The translations under genes and the position numbers were made by a program. The notes beneath the pieces are model-generated. The model saw only the letters and a list, made by a program, of their open reading frames with translations, was not told where the DNA came from and searched no databases. Positions 14,234 through 23,903 of a stretch of DNA of 60,458 nucleotides are shown one piece after another. The stretch's first letter is position 1. Each line of letters begins with the position of its first letter. The DNA is from JAFLCM01 sp964510955 (GTDB lineage: Bacteria; Planctomycetota; Phycisphaerae; Phycisphaerales; UBA1924), in assembly GCA_964510955.1 (NCBI GenBank), contig CAZEDW010000026.1:1-60458 (forward strand), read 5' to 3'.

Positions 14234-15427
14234 ATGGACGTCGCCGCACTCATCTCGGAGCGGGCGCGGGGCATTGACGCCTCGGGCATCCGCAAGGTAT
14301 TCGAGCTGGGGGCCAAGCTCTCCGATCCGATCAACCTGTCGATCGGTCAGCCGGACTTCCCGGTCCCGGAGGCGGTCAAGCGCGCCGCCGTCGCCGCCAT
14401 CGAAGGCGACCAGAACGGCTACACGCTCAGCCAGGGAATCCCGCAGCTCCGCCAGCGGATCACGCGCCAGGTGCACGAGGAACTCGGCTGGCCCGCCGAC
14501 TCGGGCTCACCGGGCAGTGACGTGGGGGTGATGGTCACCTGCGGAACGTCGGGCGCGCTCATGCTCGCGATGATGGCGCTGGTGGGGCCGGGCGACGAGG
14601 TTGTCATCCCGGACCCGTACTTCGTCGCGTACCCGTCGATGGTGAAGATGCTCGGCGGGGTGCCGGTGCTGTGCGATACCTACCCTGATTTCCGCATGAC
14701 CGCCGAGCGGATCGCCCCGCTCATCACACACCGGACCAAGGCGGTGCTGATCGATTCGCCGGCCAACCCGACCGGGGTGGTGCTGAGCCAGGGCGAGTGC
14801 GACCGCATCGCGGCGCTGTGCGAGTCACGCGGCGTGGTGCTGATCTCCGACGAGATCTACGACCGGTTTGTTTTTTCCGACGCGGTTGAAAAATCCGCTG
14901 GCGCCGCGCGGTGCCCCAGCCCGTGCCGCCCCCCGGCGCCGGGGAAGAAGCCGTGGGAATCACAGCTCCTGGTGCGGGGCTTCGGCAAGACCTACGGCTG
15001 CACGGGGTGGCGCCTGGGATACGCCGCGGGCCCGCGCCGGTTGATCGAGGAGATGACCAAGCTCCACCAGTACACCTATGTGTGCGCCCCCGCGCCGCTT
15101 CAGCACGCGGCCGTAGCGACCTTCGACGTGGACATGGAACCATGGGTCCGCCAGTACCAGGCCCGTCGCGATGTTGTGCTGTCGCGGTTCAAGGGGCTGA
15201 CCGATGTCGCCCGCCCCGGCGGTGCGTTCTACGCCTTCGTGCGGGTGCCCGAGCGATTGGGCGTGACGGCCCAGCGGTTCTGTGAAGCTGCTATTGAGAA
15301 AAGCGTGCTCACCATCCCCGGCAACGTGTTCAGCTCCCGCGACACTCATCTGCGGCTCAGCTACGCCGTCAAGGACGACACCCTGCGCCGTGGCCTCGAC
15401 ATCCTCTGCGCGATGATGGGCGGGTAA
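14234..15427 (+). CDS. Class I/II PLP-dependent aminotransferase
   Basis: A 397-residue fold-type I aminotransferase of the aspartate/aromatic group. Motifs are INLSIGQPDFPVP at the N-terminus, SPANPTGVVLS (substrate and PLP Asn), ISDEIYDRFVF (Asp to the PLP ring), the Schiff-base Lys in GFGKTYGCTGWRLGYA, and the carboxylate Arg in HLRLSYA. It carries a Pro/Cys-rich insertion of about 25 residues (GAARCPSPCRPPAPGKKP) just before the lysine block. This is unusual and not needed for the fold. The start is ATG 14234, 38 nt after the small basic protein. Substrate not determinable. Confidence 0.9.
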   Translation: MDVAALISERARGIDASGIRKVFELGAKLSDPINLSIGQPDFPVPEAVKRAAVAAIEGDQNGYTLSQGIPQLRQRITRQVHEELGWPADSGSPGSDVGVMVTCGTSGALMLAMMALVGPGDEVVIPDPYFVAYPSMVKMLGGVPVLCDTYPDFRMTAERIAPLITHRTKAVLIDSPANPTGVVLSQGECDRIAALCESRGVVLISDEIYDRFVFSDAVEKSAGAARCPSPCRPPAPGKKPWESQLLVRGFGKTYGCTGWRLGYAAGPRRLIEEMTKLHQYTYVCAPAPLQHAAVATFDVDMEPWVRQYQARRDVVLSRFKGLTDVARPGGAFYAFVRVPERLGVTAQRFCEAAIEKSVLTIPGNVFSSRDTHLRLSYAVKDDTLRRGLDILCAMMGG

Positions 15428-15452
15428 GCGCGGGGGGAGCGCCTGGGTGCGT

Positions 15453-17000
15453 TCAGCTCTTGGCCGTGCGGAGCTCTTTGACCAGGGCCTGCAGCTGTTC
15501 ACGCCGGGTCTTGATGTCGCGGTAGCCGATCTGCTGGATGGCGATGGCCGAGGCGAACTTAAACGCTTCTTCCGCGGTGCCCAGGTCGCGGCTCTCGGCG
15601 GCGCGCCGCTGCAGAACGTCCATCAGCCCATACCGCAGGGCCAGCGCCAGGTCGTCGCCCGTGGCCTCGTGGCGTTCCAGGGCGCGCCGGTAGGTGCCCT
15701 CGGCCTCGTCCAGCCAGCCCATCGCCACGAAGCTGGCGGCCAGGTGCGCCAGCACCGTGTTGGCCTGCCCCGGGGCGTTCTGGGCCACCTGGAACTGCTC
15801 GATCGCCTTTTCGTGGTCGCCCACCTCGGCGTAGCGACGCCCGAGCTCGAACTTCAGAACCAGGTCGGTCGGGTACGCCGCGACGCGCTCGGCGTACTCG
15901 GCGATCTCTGAATCGAGCACCTTGCGGTTCGCCGATTCGTACGCCGCCACGCGTTCGGCGTTGGAGGGCTCGGCGTCCAACTGGGCCTTCTTTTCCCGCA
16001 GGACGCGGCGCCCGACGCGCATCTTGATGTCGCCCGCGCGCTGCTTGAACTTGTAGGTGTTCGTCTGCTGGAACCCCTTCATCAGGACCCCGTACGCGTC
16101 CTTTTCGTCGGCCTCGGTGCCCCGCTCCAGCAGCAGGCGGGCGAGCTTGTCGATGGCGCTTGGGTCCGTGGGGCGCTGCTCGTAGTCTTTGCGTGCGTTC
16201 TCGATCGACCGGATCAGGACGTCCTCGGTCTTGACAATGCGCTCTTCTTCTTCGCGGGCGCGCTGGCCTGAAATGTCCTTGACGTTCTGGCGGAATCCGC
16301 CGGCCTGCCCCGACGCCTCGTAGCCGCCCTTGTTCATTGTCGCCTGGGCGGACATGTTCCGCACCTGCGCCACCAGCGCGCCGTCGGCGGGGTCGAGCCG
16401 CACCGCGGCCTCGCCCGCCTGCACCGCCCGGTCATAGGCGCTGATGGCCGAGAACCAGCCCATCATCTGCACCAGGTGTTCCTTCTTGACCTTGCGGTCG
16501 TTGACGGCGGCCCCCAGCACCCGTGAGCCGAGCCAGTACCCCGGCTCGTTCAGCCCGAGCTTGCTGGCCGCCTCAAACGCCTTCATGCCGAGCTGCCAGT
16601 CCATCGACCGCGTGCCCCAGCTCAGGAGCGCCTGGAGATACCTCTCGACCGGCGACTTGCCGCCGATGGCGCCGAGCTGATCCTTGGATGGCGCCTTGCC
16701 GGGCGCCGGGCCGCCGAACGCCGACGCGCAGGCGTAAAAACCCTCGTGGCCCTTCATGCTGGTGGGGTCCCAGCGGAGGCCCTGGAGCCAGAGGGTGGTG
16801 GCGTACTCGTAGTTCTCGGTTTCCTGGATGGCCGCGGCTCGGTCGAAGAAGTTCTTGGCGGTGCCGGGGTTGACCGTGAACTTCTCACCCTCCCCGGCGG
16901 CCCCAGACTTGGAATCATGCCCGGAGGGCCCCGACGACGCGTGACCGTCGCCGGCGTCGCCCTTTTTCTTGCCGAAGTTGCCGAGGAATCCGAGTGCCAA
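15453..17000 (-). CDS. TPR-repeat protein
   Basis: A soluble, mainly helical protein of 515 residues from the preferred TTG start (MALGFLGNFGKKKGDAGD). GGAAAG lies 5 nt before the TTG. A GTG at 17075 would add 25 residues but has no ribosome-binding site. Recognisable TPR units lie in the C-terminal part (LKFELGRRYAEVGDHEKAIE, LAASFVAMGWLDEAEGTYRR) and a looser helical pair near residue 50. A charged coiled-coil (REEEERIVKTEDVLIRSIEN) joins them. No signal peptide. It lies 186 nt downstream of valS on the same strand. Function unknown; a scaffold or co-chaperone is plausible. Confidence 0.75.
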   Translation of the reverse strand: MALGFLGNFGKKKGDAGDGHASSGPSGHDSKSGAAGEGEKFTVNPGTAKNFFDRAAAIQETENYEYATTLWLQGLRWDPTSMKGHEGFYACASAFGGPAPGKAPSKDQLGAIGGKSPVERYLQALLSWGTRSMDWQLGMKAFEAASKLGLNEPGYWLGSRVLGAAVNDRKVKKEHLVQMMGWFSAISAYDRAVQAGEAAVRLDPADGALVAQVRNMSAQATMNKGGYEASGQAGGFRQNVKDISGQRAREEEERIVKTEDVLIRSIENARKDYEQRPTDPSAIDKLARLLLERGTEADEKDAYGVLMKGFQQTNTYKFKQRAGDIKMRVGRRVLREKKAQLDAEPSNAERVAAYESANRKVLDSEIAEYAERVAAYPTDLVLKFELGRRYAEVGDHEKAIEQFQVAQNAPGQANTVLAHLAASFVAMGWLDEAEGTYRRALERHEATGDDLALALRYGLMDVLQRRAAESRDLGTAEEAFKFASAIAIQQIGYRDIKTRREQLQALVKELRTAKS

Positions 17001-17185
17001 GGGTGCTTTCCACAGGACCGGGGGAGGGACGGCGCCCGCGCTGGCAGCGAGCGGCCACAAGAATACAGAACGCACGGGAGGGCGTCAGGGATGCGTCTTG
17101 CTCAGCCTTTTCGAGCACCCGACGAGGGAAGAACCGTAGGACGTGCCAGTTGGGGGCGGGTTCAGGAAAACGGGGAACCGACGAC

Positions 17186-20100
17186 TCATCCCAGTTCGGC
17201 CAGCCGTTTCCCCGCCGCCTCCCGCTCGGCGGACTTCTGGGCCAGTTGATCCCGTGTCTCCTGCACCATCTTGGCCGGGGCACGCTCGGCGTAGCCGGGG
17301 TTGGCCAGCCGGGCCTGGAGCGTCGTGATCGCGGCGTCCAGCTTGGCGACCTGCTCGCTCAGCATCTTCCGCTCGACCATCGGGTCGGCGGCGTCCTTGA
17401 GGTTGCTCAGGGCGTGCTCACGCCCGTCGAAGACGAACGGTGTGCCCGGCGTGCCCGATCTGGCTTCCACGCCGGCCAGCCCGGCCAGTGTTTCGACCAG
17501 CCCGCCGCCGGCCTTGATCCGCTCCATCGCGGCGCTGTCGGTGTGCAGGGTGATCTTTCGGCGCGGTTCCACCCCCTGGGCCGCCCGCACCTGGCGGATG
17601 GCCTCGGTGAAGTTTCGCAGGTAGTCCACCTCGCGCTCGGCGGCGGCGTCGGCCAGCTTCGCGTCCACCCTGGGCCAGCCGCTGACACAGATCAGGGGGT
17701 TGTCGGCGCCGAGGTCCAGCCCCGGCACCGGCGCGGTCTTGAACTCACGCAGCGCCTCGTGCAGCACCTCGGTGACGAACGGGCAGATGGGGTGCAGCAG
17801 GCGCAGGGCCGCTTCCAGCACGCTCTTCACCACCGCCTGCTGCGTCGCGCTGCCCTTGACCGTCGGCTTGATGGCTTCGAGGTACCAGTCGCAGAAGTCC
17901 CACCACAGGAACTGGTACATCGCCTCGGCGTAACCGGAGTAGTCGTACTCGGCGATGGCGGTATTGACCTTGCCGGTGAGCGTTGCGAGACGGGAGAGGA
18001 TCCAGCGGTCAGCAAGCCCCAGCGGCTTGCCGGGCTCCCCGGGCGCCTCCAGGTTCATCATCACGAACCGCGCGGCGTTGAACACCTTGGTGACGAAGTT
18101 CCGCCCCTCATCGAACTTGGGCGAGGTATTGCAGTTCTTCTCCTTGTCGAAGACCACCGGCATGCGCACGTCCTGCGTGTTGGTGGTCATCTTGCACAGG
18201 ATGAACCGCATGGCGTCGGAGCCGTGCGACTGGATGATGTCCAGCGGGTTGACGCCGTTGCCCAGGCTCTTGGACATCTTGCGTCCCTCGCCGTCCTGGA
18301 TGACGGAGTGGATGAAGACGTCCTTGAAGGGGAGGGGGCCCTTGCCCTGGCCTTCGCCCAGCAGGTAGCGGTTGAACATCACCATGCGCGAAACCCAGAG
18401 GGTGATGATCTCGCGGGCGGTGCAGAGGACGCTGGAGGGGTTGAAGGCCTCCAGCAGACCCTTCATCTCCTCCGGCGGGTCGGGCCAGCCGAGGGTGGAC
18501 ATGGGCCAGAGGGCGCTGGAGAACCAGGTGTCGAGGACGTCGGGATCGCGCATGAAGCCGTACTGCTCGAGACGCGGCCCGTCGATGTTGATGTTCGTGT
18601 TGTAGCAGACAAGAAACTCGTACTCGCCAGCGGGCAAGCTACGTTCTCGGAGCGCAACGGTTGGATCTATGTCCTTGCCAGTTGATAGATCAAGGACCCG
18701 AAGCGCGCCGTGGTCCTGGTATTCGCCGTTGATGATGTGATCGCAGCCTGACGTCAAGAGGTCGACGTCGGGCGACCAAAACCTACCATCCCATTTGGAC
18801 TTCATCCGCCACACCGGAATCCGATGCCCCCACCACAACTGGCGCGAGATGCACCAATCCCTGATGTTGTCGTGCCACGACTCGTATGTCTTGGCGTACC
18901 GCTCCGGATGGAACCGCAGCGCTCCGTCACTTGATGCCTGGGTGACTTGTTGCCTTGATGCCTTCTTCTCCGATGCCTTTTGCTCCGGCACCAGCGCTCG
19001 ATTCGCCGCCCCCGCCAGCCGGTCATCGGTCACTTTCACATACCACTGGTCGCTCAGGTATGGCTCGATCGGCGCGTGCGAGCGGTAGCTGTGCCCCACG
19101 CTGTGGCGGTACGGCTTCACCTGCTCCAGCAGGCCGCGGGCCTTGAACTCCTCGACGACCTTCTTCCGCGCGGCTTCGCGCGGCATGCCCACGAACATGT
19201 GCGCATCGCCCACGTCCGTCCAGCCGTGCTTGTCTGACACGGATGCGTCGGTGGCGAAGATGTTGATCAGCCCGGCGTTGGGGAGATGCGCGAACTCGGG
19301 CTTGTGGTTGATCCACAGGTTGTAGTCGTTGGGGTCGTGCGCGGGCGTGACCTTGAGGAACCCGGTGGCGAACAGCGCCTTGGGGTCGCTCTTGGCGGCC
19401 TCGGGGTCTTCCTGCATCGCGGCCGGCAGGACCACGTACTCGTCTTCGATGATCGGTATTACCCGCCCCACCAGCGGCAGCTCAACGTGGAGCCCGCGCA
19501 GCGCTTTGGCCCGCGGGTCCTTGGGGTTCACCGCCACGGCGGTATCGCCCAGGTAGGTTTCCGGTCGCGTGGTGGCCACGGTGATCCACGCCTGTTCGTT
19601 GTCGGGGTGGGAGAGCGCGCCGGGGAACCCGCGGCTCTTGAGCTCGTCCCACGTCACGGGGATCACGTTCTTCAGTCCGGTGCCGTTGTGGCCGTGGCAG
19701 AGGGGATAGCGGAGGTAGTAGAAGTGCCCGTCCACTTCCTCCATTTCGACCTCGTCGTCGGCCAGAGCCGTCTGGGTCACGGGGTCCCAGTTCACGAGGC
19801 GCTTGCCGCGGTAGATGAGCCCGTCCTTGAAGAGCCGGAAGAACGCCTCGCGCACGGCCCGCGCGCAGACCGGGTCCATGGTGAAGCGCTGGCGTTCCCA
19901 GTCGCATGAGCAGCCCATGGCCTTGAGCTGTCCGGTAATAATTGCTTCGTACTCGTCCTTGAACGCCTGAATTTTGGCGACGAACTCGTCGCGCTGGAAC
20001 TCCGTGCGCTTGCGCCCGGTCTCCTTGAGAACGCGCTTCTCAACAACGGTTTGAGTGGCGATGCCCGCGTGGTCGCAACCGGGCATCCAGAGCGTTTCAA

Positions 20101-20332
20101 ACCCCATCATCCTGTGGGAACGGGCCAGGACGTCCTGCAGCGTGTTGTTCAGGGCATGGCCGAGGTGGAGCCGATCCGTCACGTTCGGGGGCGGTATGAA
20201 GATTGCATACGGTTTCTTGTCGCCGTTGAGCACACGCCGAGGGTCGGCGTGGAACGCGCGAGAAGACTCCCATTTTTCCCGGACGCTGGGCTCGTGATCA
20301 CCGGGAACGTACTTGTTCGGAAGCGAAGGCAA
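17186..20332 (-). CDS. valS: Valyl-tRNA synthetase
   Basis: A class Ia synthetase that charges tRNA-Val in the cytosol. The 1048-residue length is somewhat long for the family. Seen in order: PPPNVTDRLHLGHAL (HIGH signature as HLGH), the editing domain with TRPETYLGDTAV, the ISRQLWWGHRIPVW block, GRKMSKSLGNGVNPLD (KMSKS), the anticodon-binding helical domain and a C-terminal coiled coil (MLSEQVAKLDAAITTLQARL). TTG 20332 is preferred because AGGAGAG lies 6 nt upstream; an earlier TTG at 20389 has none. An in-frame tandem repeat (18929-18983) interrupts the region after the editing domain. Divergent from a TPR membrane protein. Confidence 0.95.
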   Translation of the reverse strand: MPSLPNKYVPGDHEPSVREKWESSRAFHADPRRVLNGDKKPYAIFIPPPNVTDRLHLGHALNNTLQDVLARSHRMMGFETLWMPGCDHAGIATQTVVEKRVLKETGRKRTEFQRDEFVAKIQAFKDEYEAIITGQLKAMGCSCDWERQRFTMDPVCARAVREAFFRLFKDGLIYRGKRLVNWDPVTQTALADDEVEMEEVDGHFYYLRYPLCHGHNGTGLKNVIPVTWDELKSRGFPGALSHPDNEQAWITVATTRPETYLGDTAVAVNPKDPRAKALRGLHVELPLVGRVIPIIEDEYVVLPAAMQEDPEAAKSDPKALFATGFLKVTPAHDPNDYNLWINHKPEFAHLPNAGLINIFATDASVSDKHGWTDVGDAHMFVGMPREAARKKVVEEFKARGLLEQVKPYRHSVGHSYRSHAPIEPYLSDQWYVKVTDDRLAGAANRALVPEQKASEKKASRQQVTQASSDGALRFHPERYAKTYESWHDNIRDWCISRQLWWGHRIPVWRMKSKWDGRFWSPDVDLLTSGCDHIINGEYQDHGALRVLDLSTGKDIDPTVALRERSLPAGEYEFLVCYNTNINIDGPRLEQYGFMRDPDVLDTWFSSALWPMSTLGWPDPPEEMKGLLEAFNPSSVLCTAREIITLWVSRMVMFNRYLLGEGQGKGPLPFKDVFIHSVIQDGEGRKMSKSLGNGVNPLDIIQSHGSDAMRFILCKMTTNTQDVRMPVVFDKEKNCNTSPKFDEGRNFVTKVFNAARFVMMNLEAPGEPGKPLGLADRWILSRLATLTGKVNTAIAEYDYSGYAEAMYQFLWWDFCDWYLEAIKPTVKGSATQQAVVKSVLEAALRLLHPICPFVTEVLHEALREFKTAPVPGLDLGADNPLICVSGWPRVDAKLADAAAEREVDYLRNFTEAIRQVRAAQGVEPRRKITLHTDSAAMERIKAGGGLVETLAGLAGVEARSGTPGTPFVFDGREHALSNLKDAADPMVERKMLSEQVAKLDAAITTLQARLANPGYAERAPAKMVQETRDQLAQKSAEREAAGKRLAELG
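18929..18983 (-). repeat. Degenerate 9-bp repeat AAGGCATCR inside valS
   Basis: Read on the coding strand the segment holds AAGGCATCG, AAGGCATCA, AAGGCAACA and CAGGCATCA spaced by short linkers. It encodes QKASEKKASRQQVTQASSDG. The unit is typical of dispersed simple repeats rather than of synthetase sequence. Neighbouring bases (18630-18990) are also less GC-rich than the rest of the gene. Confidence 0.6.
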
Positions 20333-20457
20333 CGGACTCTCCTGGTCGATATCCACCCCGGTGCGGAAGTGCGTGGCTGGAAACAGCAAGGCCGACTTTG
20401 GCGGATCGCTGTGGAATACGGGACGAAGTGTATCAGCCGTTGTATGGTGAGCTTGGG

Positions 20458-21528
20458 ATGAACGGAAGCGATTCGGAGTTGACCGGCCGCAGGCTCGACA
20501 GTGGCGTTGCCCTCACGGGGGCGCGGCGCTCCGGGAGGTTGACGCGCCTGCTGGCCTTGGTGCCCATTCTCGTGGTGCTCGCGGCGGCGATTCTCGGCGC
20601 GAGGGCCCTCGTTCAAGACACGTCGATCCTTGATCCCAGAGTCATCGCCGCGCCCGCGGGGCCGCCCGCGGACCGCGTGCTCGACGACGGCCGCAAGGCC
20701 CTCCGCGACAACAACCCGTCGGGCGCCGCCGCGACGCTGAACGAAGGCGTCAAGCGTTTCCCCAACGACCAGCGCCTCCGCTTCGCCCTGGCCGAAGCGC
20801 TGCTGGGCGTCGCCGACTTCGCCGGGGCTTACGAGCAGTACGACCGGGGCATCGCGCTGGGTGAGGACCGCGCCGAGTACCGCTTCGCCGCGGGGATGGC
20901 GGCGTCGCAGGCGAAGCTCCTGGACCAGGCCGAGGCCCAGTGGCTCAAAGCCCGGGAGCTCGACCGCTCGAACCCCCAGTACCCGCTGTTCCTGGCCCAG
21001 CTCCAGCGGAAACTGGGGCGCAACGCCGACGCGCGCACGAACCTGGTCGTCGCCACCAAGCTCGACCCGAACCTGGCGGTCGCGTGGGGCACGCTGGCGG
21101 CGATCGCGCTGGACGAGAACCACCTCGACTCGGCGCTGCAGCACGCCGACAAGGCGCTGAAGCTCGACCCCGGCAACAACCTCTGGCGGGTGGTCAAGGC
21201 CCAGGTGCTGCGCCGCGACAACAAGCCGCGCGAGGCGCTGGACGTCCTGAACACGATCCCCGAGTTCGAGCGGCTGACAGACCGGGCTGCGATGGAGCAG
21301 TCCGCGCTGTGCCATGGCCTGCTCGGCCAGCCCGCCGAAGCGGCGTCGATGTACGTCAAGGCGCTTGAGAGCGCCCCCGAGGACGCCGACCTGGCGTTTC
21401 AGGCCGCGGTCTGGCTCGAGCGCGACCGTCAGAACGAGCGGGCGCTCACCTACGCGAAGCGTTCGGCGATGCTCGGCGACGAGCGAGCCAAGGCCTTGGC
21501 TGATCGGCTGGCCCACGCCGGCGACTGA
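20458..21528 (+). CDS. Membrane-anchored TPR protein
   Basis: A 356-residue protein with a short cytosolic N-terminus, one transmembrane helix (LLALVPILVVLAAAILGARA, residues 30-49) and about seven TPR units. Examples are ALAEALLGVADFAGAYEQYD, AQAEWLKARELD-type turns, WGTLAAIALDENHLDSALQH and ALCHGLLGQPAEAASMYVKA. The repeat domain is probably extracytoplasmic. GGTGAG lies about 8 nt before ATG 20458. The upstream gene valS is divergent. A general protein-interaction or assembly role is all that can be said. Confidence 0.82.
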   Translation: MNGSDSELTGRRLDSGVALTGARRSGRLTRLLALVPILVVLAAAILGARALVQDTSILDPRVIAAPAGPPADRVLDDGRKALRDNNPSGAAATLNEGVKRFPNDQRLRFALAEALLGVADFAGAYEQYDRGIALGEDRAEYRFAAGMAASQAKLLDQAEAQWLKARELDRSNPQYPLFLAQLQRKLGRNADARTNLVVATKLDPNLAVAWGTLAAIALDENHLDSALQHADKALKLDPGNNLWRVVKAQVLRRDNKPREALDVLNTIPEFERLTDRAAMEQSALCHGLLGQPAEAASMYVKALESAPEDADLAFQAAVWLERDRQNERALTYAKRSAMLGDERAKALADRLAHAGD

Positions 21529-21536
21529 TCGCACGG

Positions 21537-22514
21537 TCACCTCTCGTACCGCAGCGGCGCCTCGGCGAGGATGAACGCCTCGCGCAGCACGGTCATGCTG
21601 AGCAGCCCGGCCGCCGCGACGGCGCCGAGCGCCGCGGCCTCGCCCCACCTCCCGTCGCCCAGCATCCACGCCGCGCCGTAGAGCGGCAGCCACAGGGCTC
21701 CGGCGCGCTGCACCGCGTCGCGCCGGGCCGCCGGGGGCGACGCCGACCGCATGATGCGGGTGCCCAGCAGGAAGAATCCGACGATCAGCATTGCCGGCAG
21801 CACGCCCGCAGCCGGGCCGACCCAGTCCGGGTACCACCCCGCCCGGCGCACCCCGGCCCACAGCAGCACGCCCGACCAGAAGACCCAGCCGACGAGCGCG
21901 GACACCCGCGTCCGGCGCGCGATCCGCGGGCGCCGCTCGCCGGCCCGGTGCGCCATCGCGCCCACCAGCATCGCGTGGGTCATCGCCACCCACACCGGCC
22001 ACACGAAGGCCAGGTTGAAGTTCGGCGTCATCATCTGGGCCGCGTAGATCAGCGACAGCAGCACGAAGCCCGCCGAGGGGATGAACTTGGCGGCGGCGTT
22101 GAACGCGCCGACGGCTCCGGCGGTGAGCAGCGCCATCGCGACCGCCGTCGGACCCATGAGCGCCGCCCCGCCGAGGCTGACCCCCAGCAGCAGCGCCATC
22201 AGCAGCAGCGTGTGGGCGCGCGTCAGGCGGCCCGCCGGGATGGGGCGCTCGGGGTGGAGCGCGGCGTCGCGCCGGGCGTCAAGGAAGTCGTTGAGGGCCA
22301 TGGCGAATGCGTACAGGCCCGTGCTGCACGCCGCGGCCCCGGCGAGTTCGATCCACGCCGGTCGGTCGATCATCACGCCCGCCGCGCGTGCCCGTTCCTC
22401 GGGGTGCGCTCGGGTCCACAGCACCACGAACCACGAGTTGGCCACCGCGCCGAACGCGGTGGTGATCCTGGTGAGGTGAAGCACCGGCGCGAGCCTGTTG
22501 ATGAGCCCCCTCAT
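21537..22514 (-). CDS. UbiA-family prenyltransferase
   Basis: A 325-residue integral membrane protein with about eight or nine transmembrane helices. The prenyl-diphosphate/Mg-binding first motif is present as ALNDFLDARRDAALHPERPI (NDxxDxxxD, followed by the HPxRP seen in the family). The second motif region is weak (FNAAAKFIPSAG), so the acceptor is uncertain. Members attach prenyl chains to aromatic or other acceptors for quinones, hemes or lipids. ATG 22514 has no Shine-Dalgarno but TAGGAT lies 6 nt upstream. It is convergent with the TPR gene (8 nt apart). The adjacent sqr reduces quinone, but a link is only a guess. Confidence 0.82.
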   Translation of the reverse strand: MRGLINRLAPVLHLTRITTAFGAVANSWFVVLWTRAHPEERARAAGVMIDRPAWIELAGAAACSTGLYAFAMALNDFLDARRDAALHPERPIPAGRLTRAHTLLLMALLLGVSLGGAALMGPTAVAMALLTAGAVGAFNAAAKFIPSAGFVLLSLIYAAQMMTPNFNLAFVWPVWVAMTHAMLVGAMAHRAGERRPRIARRTRVSALVGWVFWSGVLLWAGVRRAGWYPDWVGPAAGVLPAMLIVGFFLLGTRIMRSASPPAARRDAVQRAGALWLPLYGAAWMLGDGRWGEAAALGAVAAAGLLSMTVLREAFILAEAPLRYER

Positions 22515-22520
22515 GGCGAC

Positions 22521-22526
22521 ATCCTA
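22521..22526 (-). promoter_or_regulatory. -10-like hexamer directly before UbiA gene
   Basis: TAGGAT, then 6 nt, then ATG 22514 on the minus strand, no Shine-Dalgarno; predicted leaderless start. Confidence 0.4.
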
Positions 22527-22562
22527 GACCCGCCGCCTGATGCGCCAGAAGCCGTGACGTGC

Positions 22563-23768
22563 TTACGCCTTGCCCCTGAGCATCTTGTTCCAGTACAGCC
22601 ATGGCAGCAGGTGCTTCTTGAGCAGGTACATGCTGTACCTCTCCTTGCCCTGGTCGAACGGGAACGACTCCCTGGGCTTCAGGTCGTAGTCGAACTCCGC
22701 GAGGATGAGCGAGCGGTAGCCCGTGACGAGCGGGCACGACGTGTAACCGTCGTACTGGGCCGTCGGCTGCCCGCCGGAAGCGGCGCTCAATACGTTGGCG
22801 ACGGTCACGGGGGCCTGCTTCCGGACCGCCGCGCCGGTCTTGCTGGTCGGCAGGCTGGAGCAGTCGCCCAGGGCGAAGACATTGGGGTATTTCACGTGGC
22901 GGGTGGTCGCCTTGTCCACGTCGACGAAGCCGGCGGCGTTGGCGAGGGGGCTCTTCTTGACGAAGTCGGGCGCGCCCTGCGGCGGCGTCACGTGGATCAT
23001 GTCGAACCGCTGCACCACCTCCTTGTTGTTGGCAAGGTCATCGAACACCGCCTCGCGGCTCTCGGGTTTCAGCAGCTTGAGATTGTGCTTGAACCTGGGC
23101 GGCTCGATGCCCTTGCGCGCGATCACCTCCATCAGGCCCTTGGCGTACTTCTCGACCTTGAAGATGACCGGCTCGCCGATGTAGAAGTGGATGCGGGCGC
23201 GATCGCGGACGCCCTGCTTGCGGAACGCCTCGTCGGCCAGGTACATGATTTTCTGCGGCGCGCCGCCGCACTTGATCGGGGTGGCCGGGTGCGTGAACAC
23301 CGCGTCGCCGCCCTTGAAGTTCCGGATGGAGTCCCAGGTCGAGTTGACGGTGTCGTACCCGTAGTTCGAGCAGATGCCGAACTTGCCGATGTTCTCCCGC
23401 AGGCCCGGCACGGCCCCCCAGTTGATCTGGATGCCGGCGGCGACGATGAGGAAGTCGTAGGTCATGCGACGCCCGGACTTCAGGACCACCGCGTTCTTGT
23501 CGGGGTCGAACTCCGTCACCGCTTCACGCACCCAGTTGGTCCCCTGAGGGATGTAGTCGGCCTCTGACCGCTCGGTGGCCTCGCGCGGCATGACCCCTGC
23601 ACCGACCAGCGTCCAGAGCGGCTGGTAGTAGTGTTTCTCCGCGGGGTCGATGATCGCGACGTTGCCCTTCTGTCCGGCGAGGCACAGCCTGGCGGCGACC
23701 GAGATGCCCGCCGCGCCGCCGCCGAGGATCAGGAACTTGGAATGTCCGCTCGACGCTGGATCGCTCAT
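22563..23768 (-). CDS. sqr: Sulfide:quinone oxidoreductase, type II-like
   Basis: A 401-residue FAD-dependent enzyme that oxidises sulfide and passes electrons to membrane quinone. The N-terminal FAD-binding motif LILGGGAAGISVAAR is present, as is the second dinucleotide segment VFALGDCSSLPTSKTG. The redox cysteines are C167 in PIKCGGAPQKIMYL and C345 in YTSCPLVTGY, the pair seen in mitochondrial SQRDL-type enzymes. C133 could be the third. The C-terminal YLLKKHLLPWLYWNKML is the amphipathic membrane anchor. AGGAG 8 nt before ATG 23768 sets the start. Likely role is sulfide detoxification or use. It is divergent from kynureninase across 135 bp. Confidence 0.92.
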   Translation of the reverse strand: MSDPASSGHSKFLILGGGAAGISVAARLCLAGQKGNVAIIDPAEKHYYQPLWTLVGAGVMPREATERSEADYIPQGTNWVREAVTEFDPDKNAVVLKSGRRMTYDFLIVAAGIQINWGAVPGLRENIGKFGICSNYGYDTVNSTWDSIRNFKGGDAVFTHPATPIKCGGAPQKIMYLADEAFRKQGVRDRARIHFYIGEPVIFKVEKYAKGLMEVIARKGIEPPRFKHNLKLLKPESREAVFDDLANNKEVVQRFDMIHVTPPQGAPDFVKKSPLANAAGFVDVDKATTRHVKYPNVFALGDCSSLPTSKTGAAVRKQAPVTVANVLSAASGGQPTAQYDGYTSCPLVTGYRSLILAEFDYDLKPRESFPFDQGKERYSMYLLKKHLLPWLYWNKMLRGKA

Positions 23769-23903
23769 GGGCACGCTCCTGGGACGGCGCGGTTGGATCG
23801 GGGCGCCGCGGGTGGGGAGAATACCGGACCCGCAAGTCTCCGTCCCGCGAGAGGGCGTGCCGCGGGCCGCGGGCGTTGGACACCCGCCCGATGCCCCGTC
23901 ATC

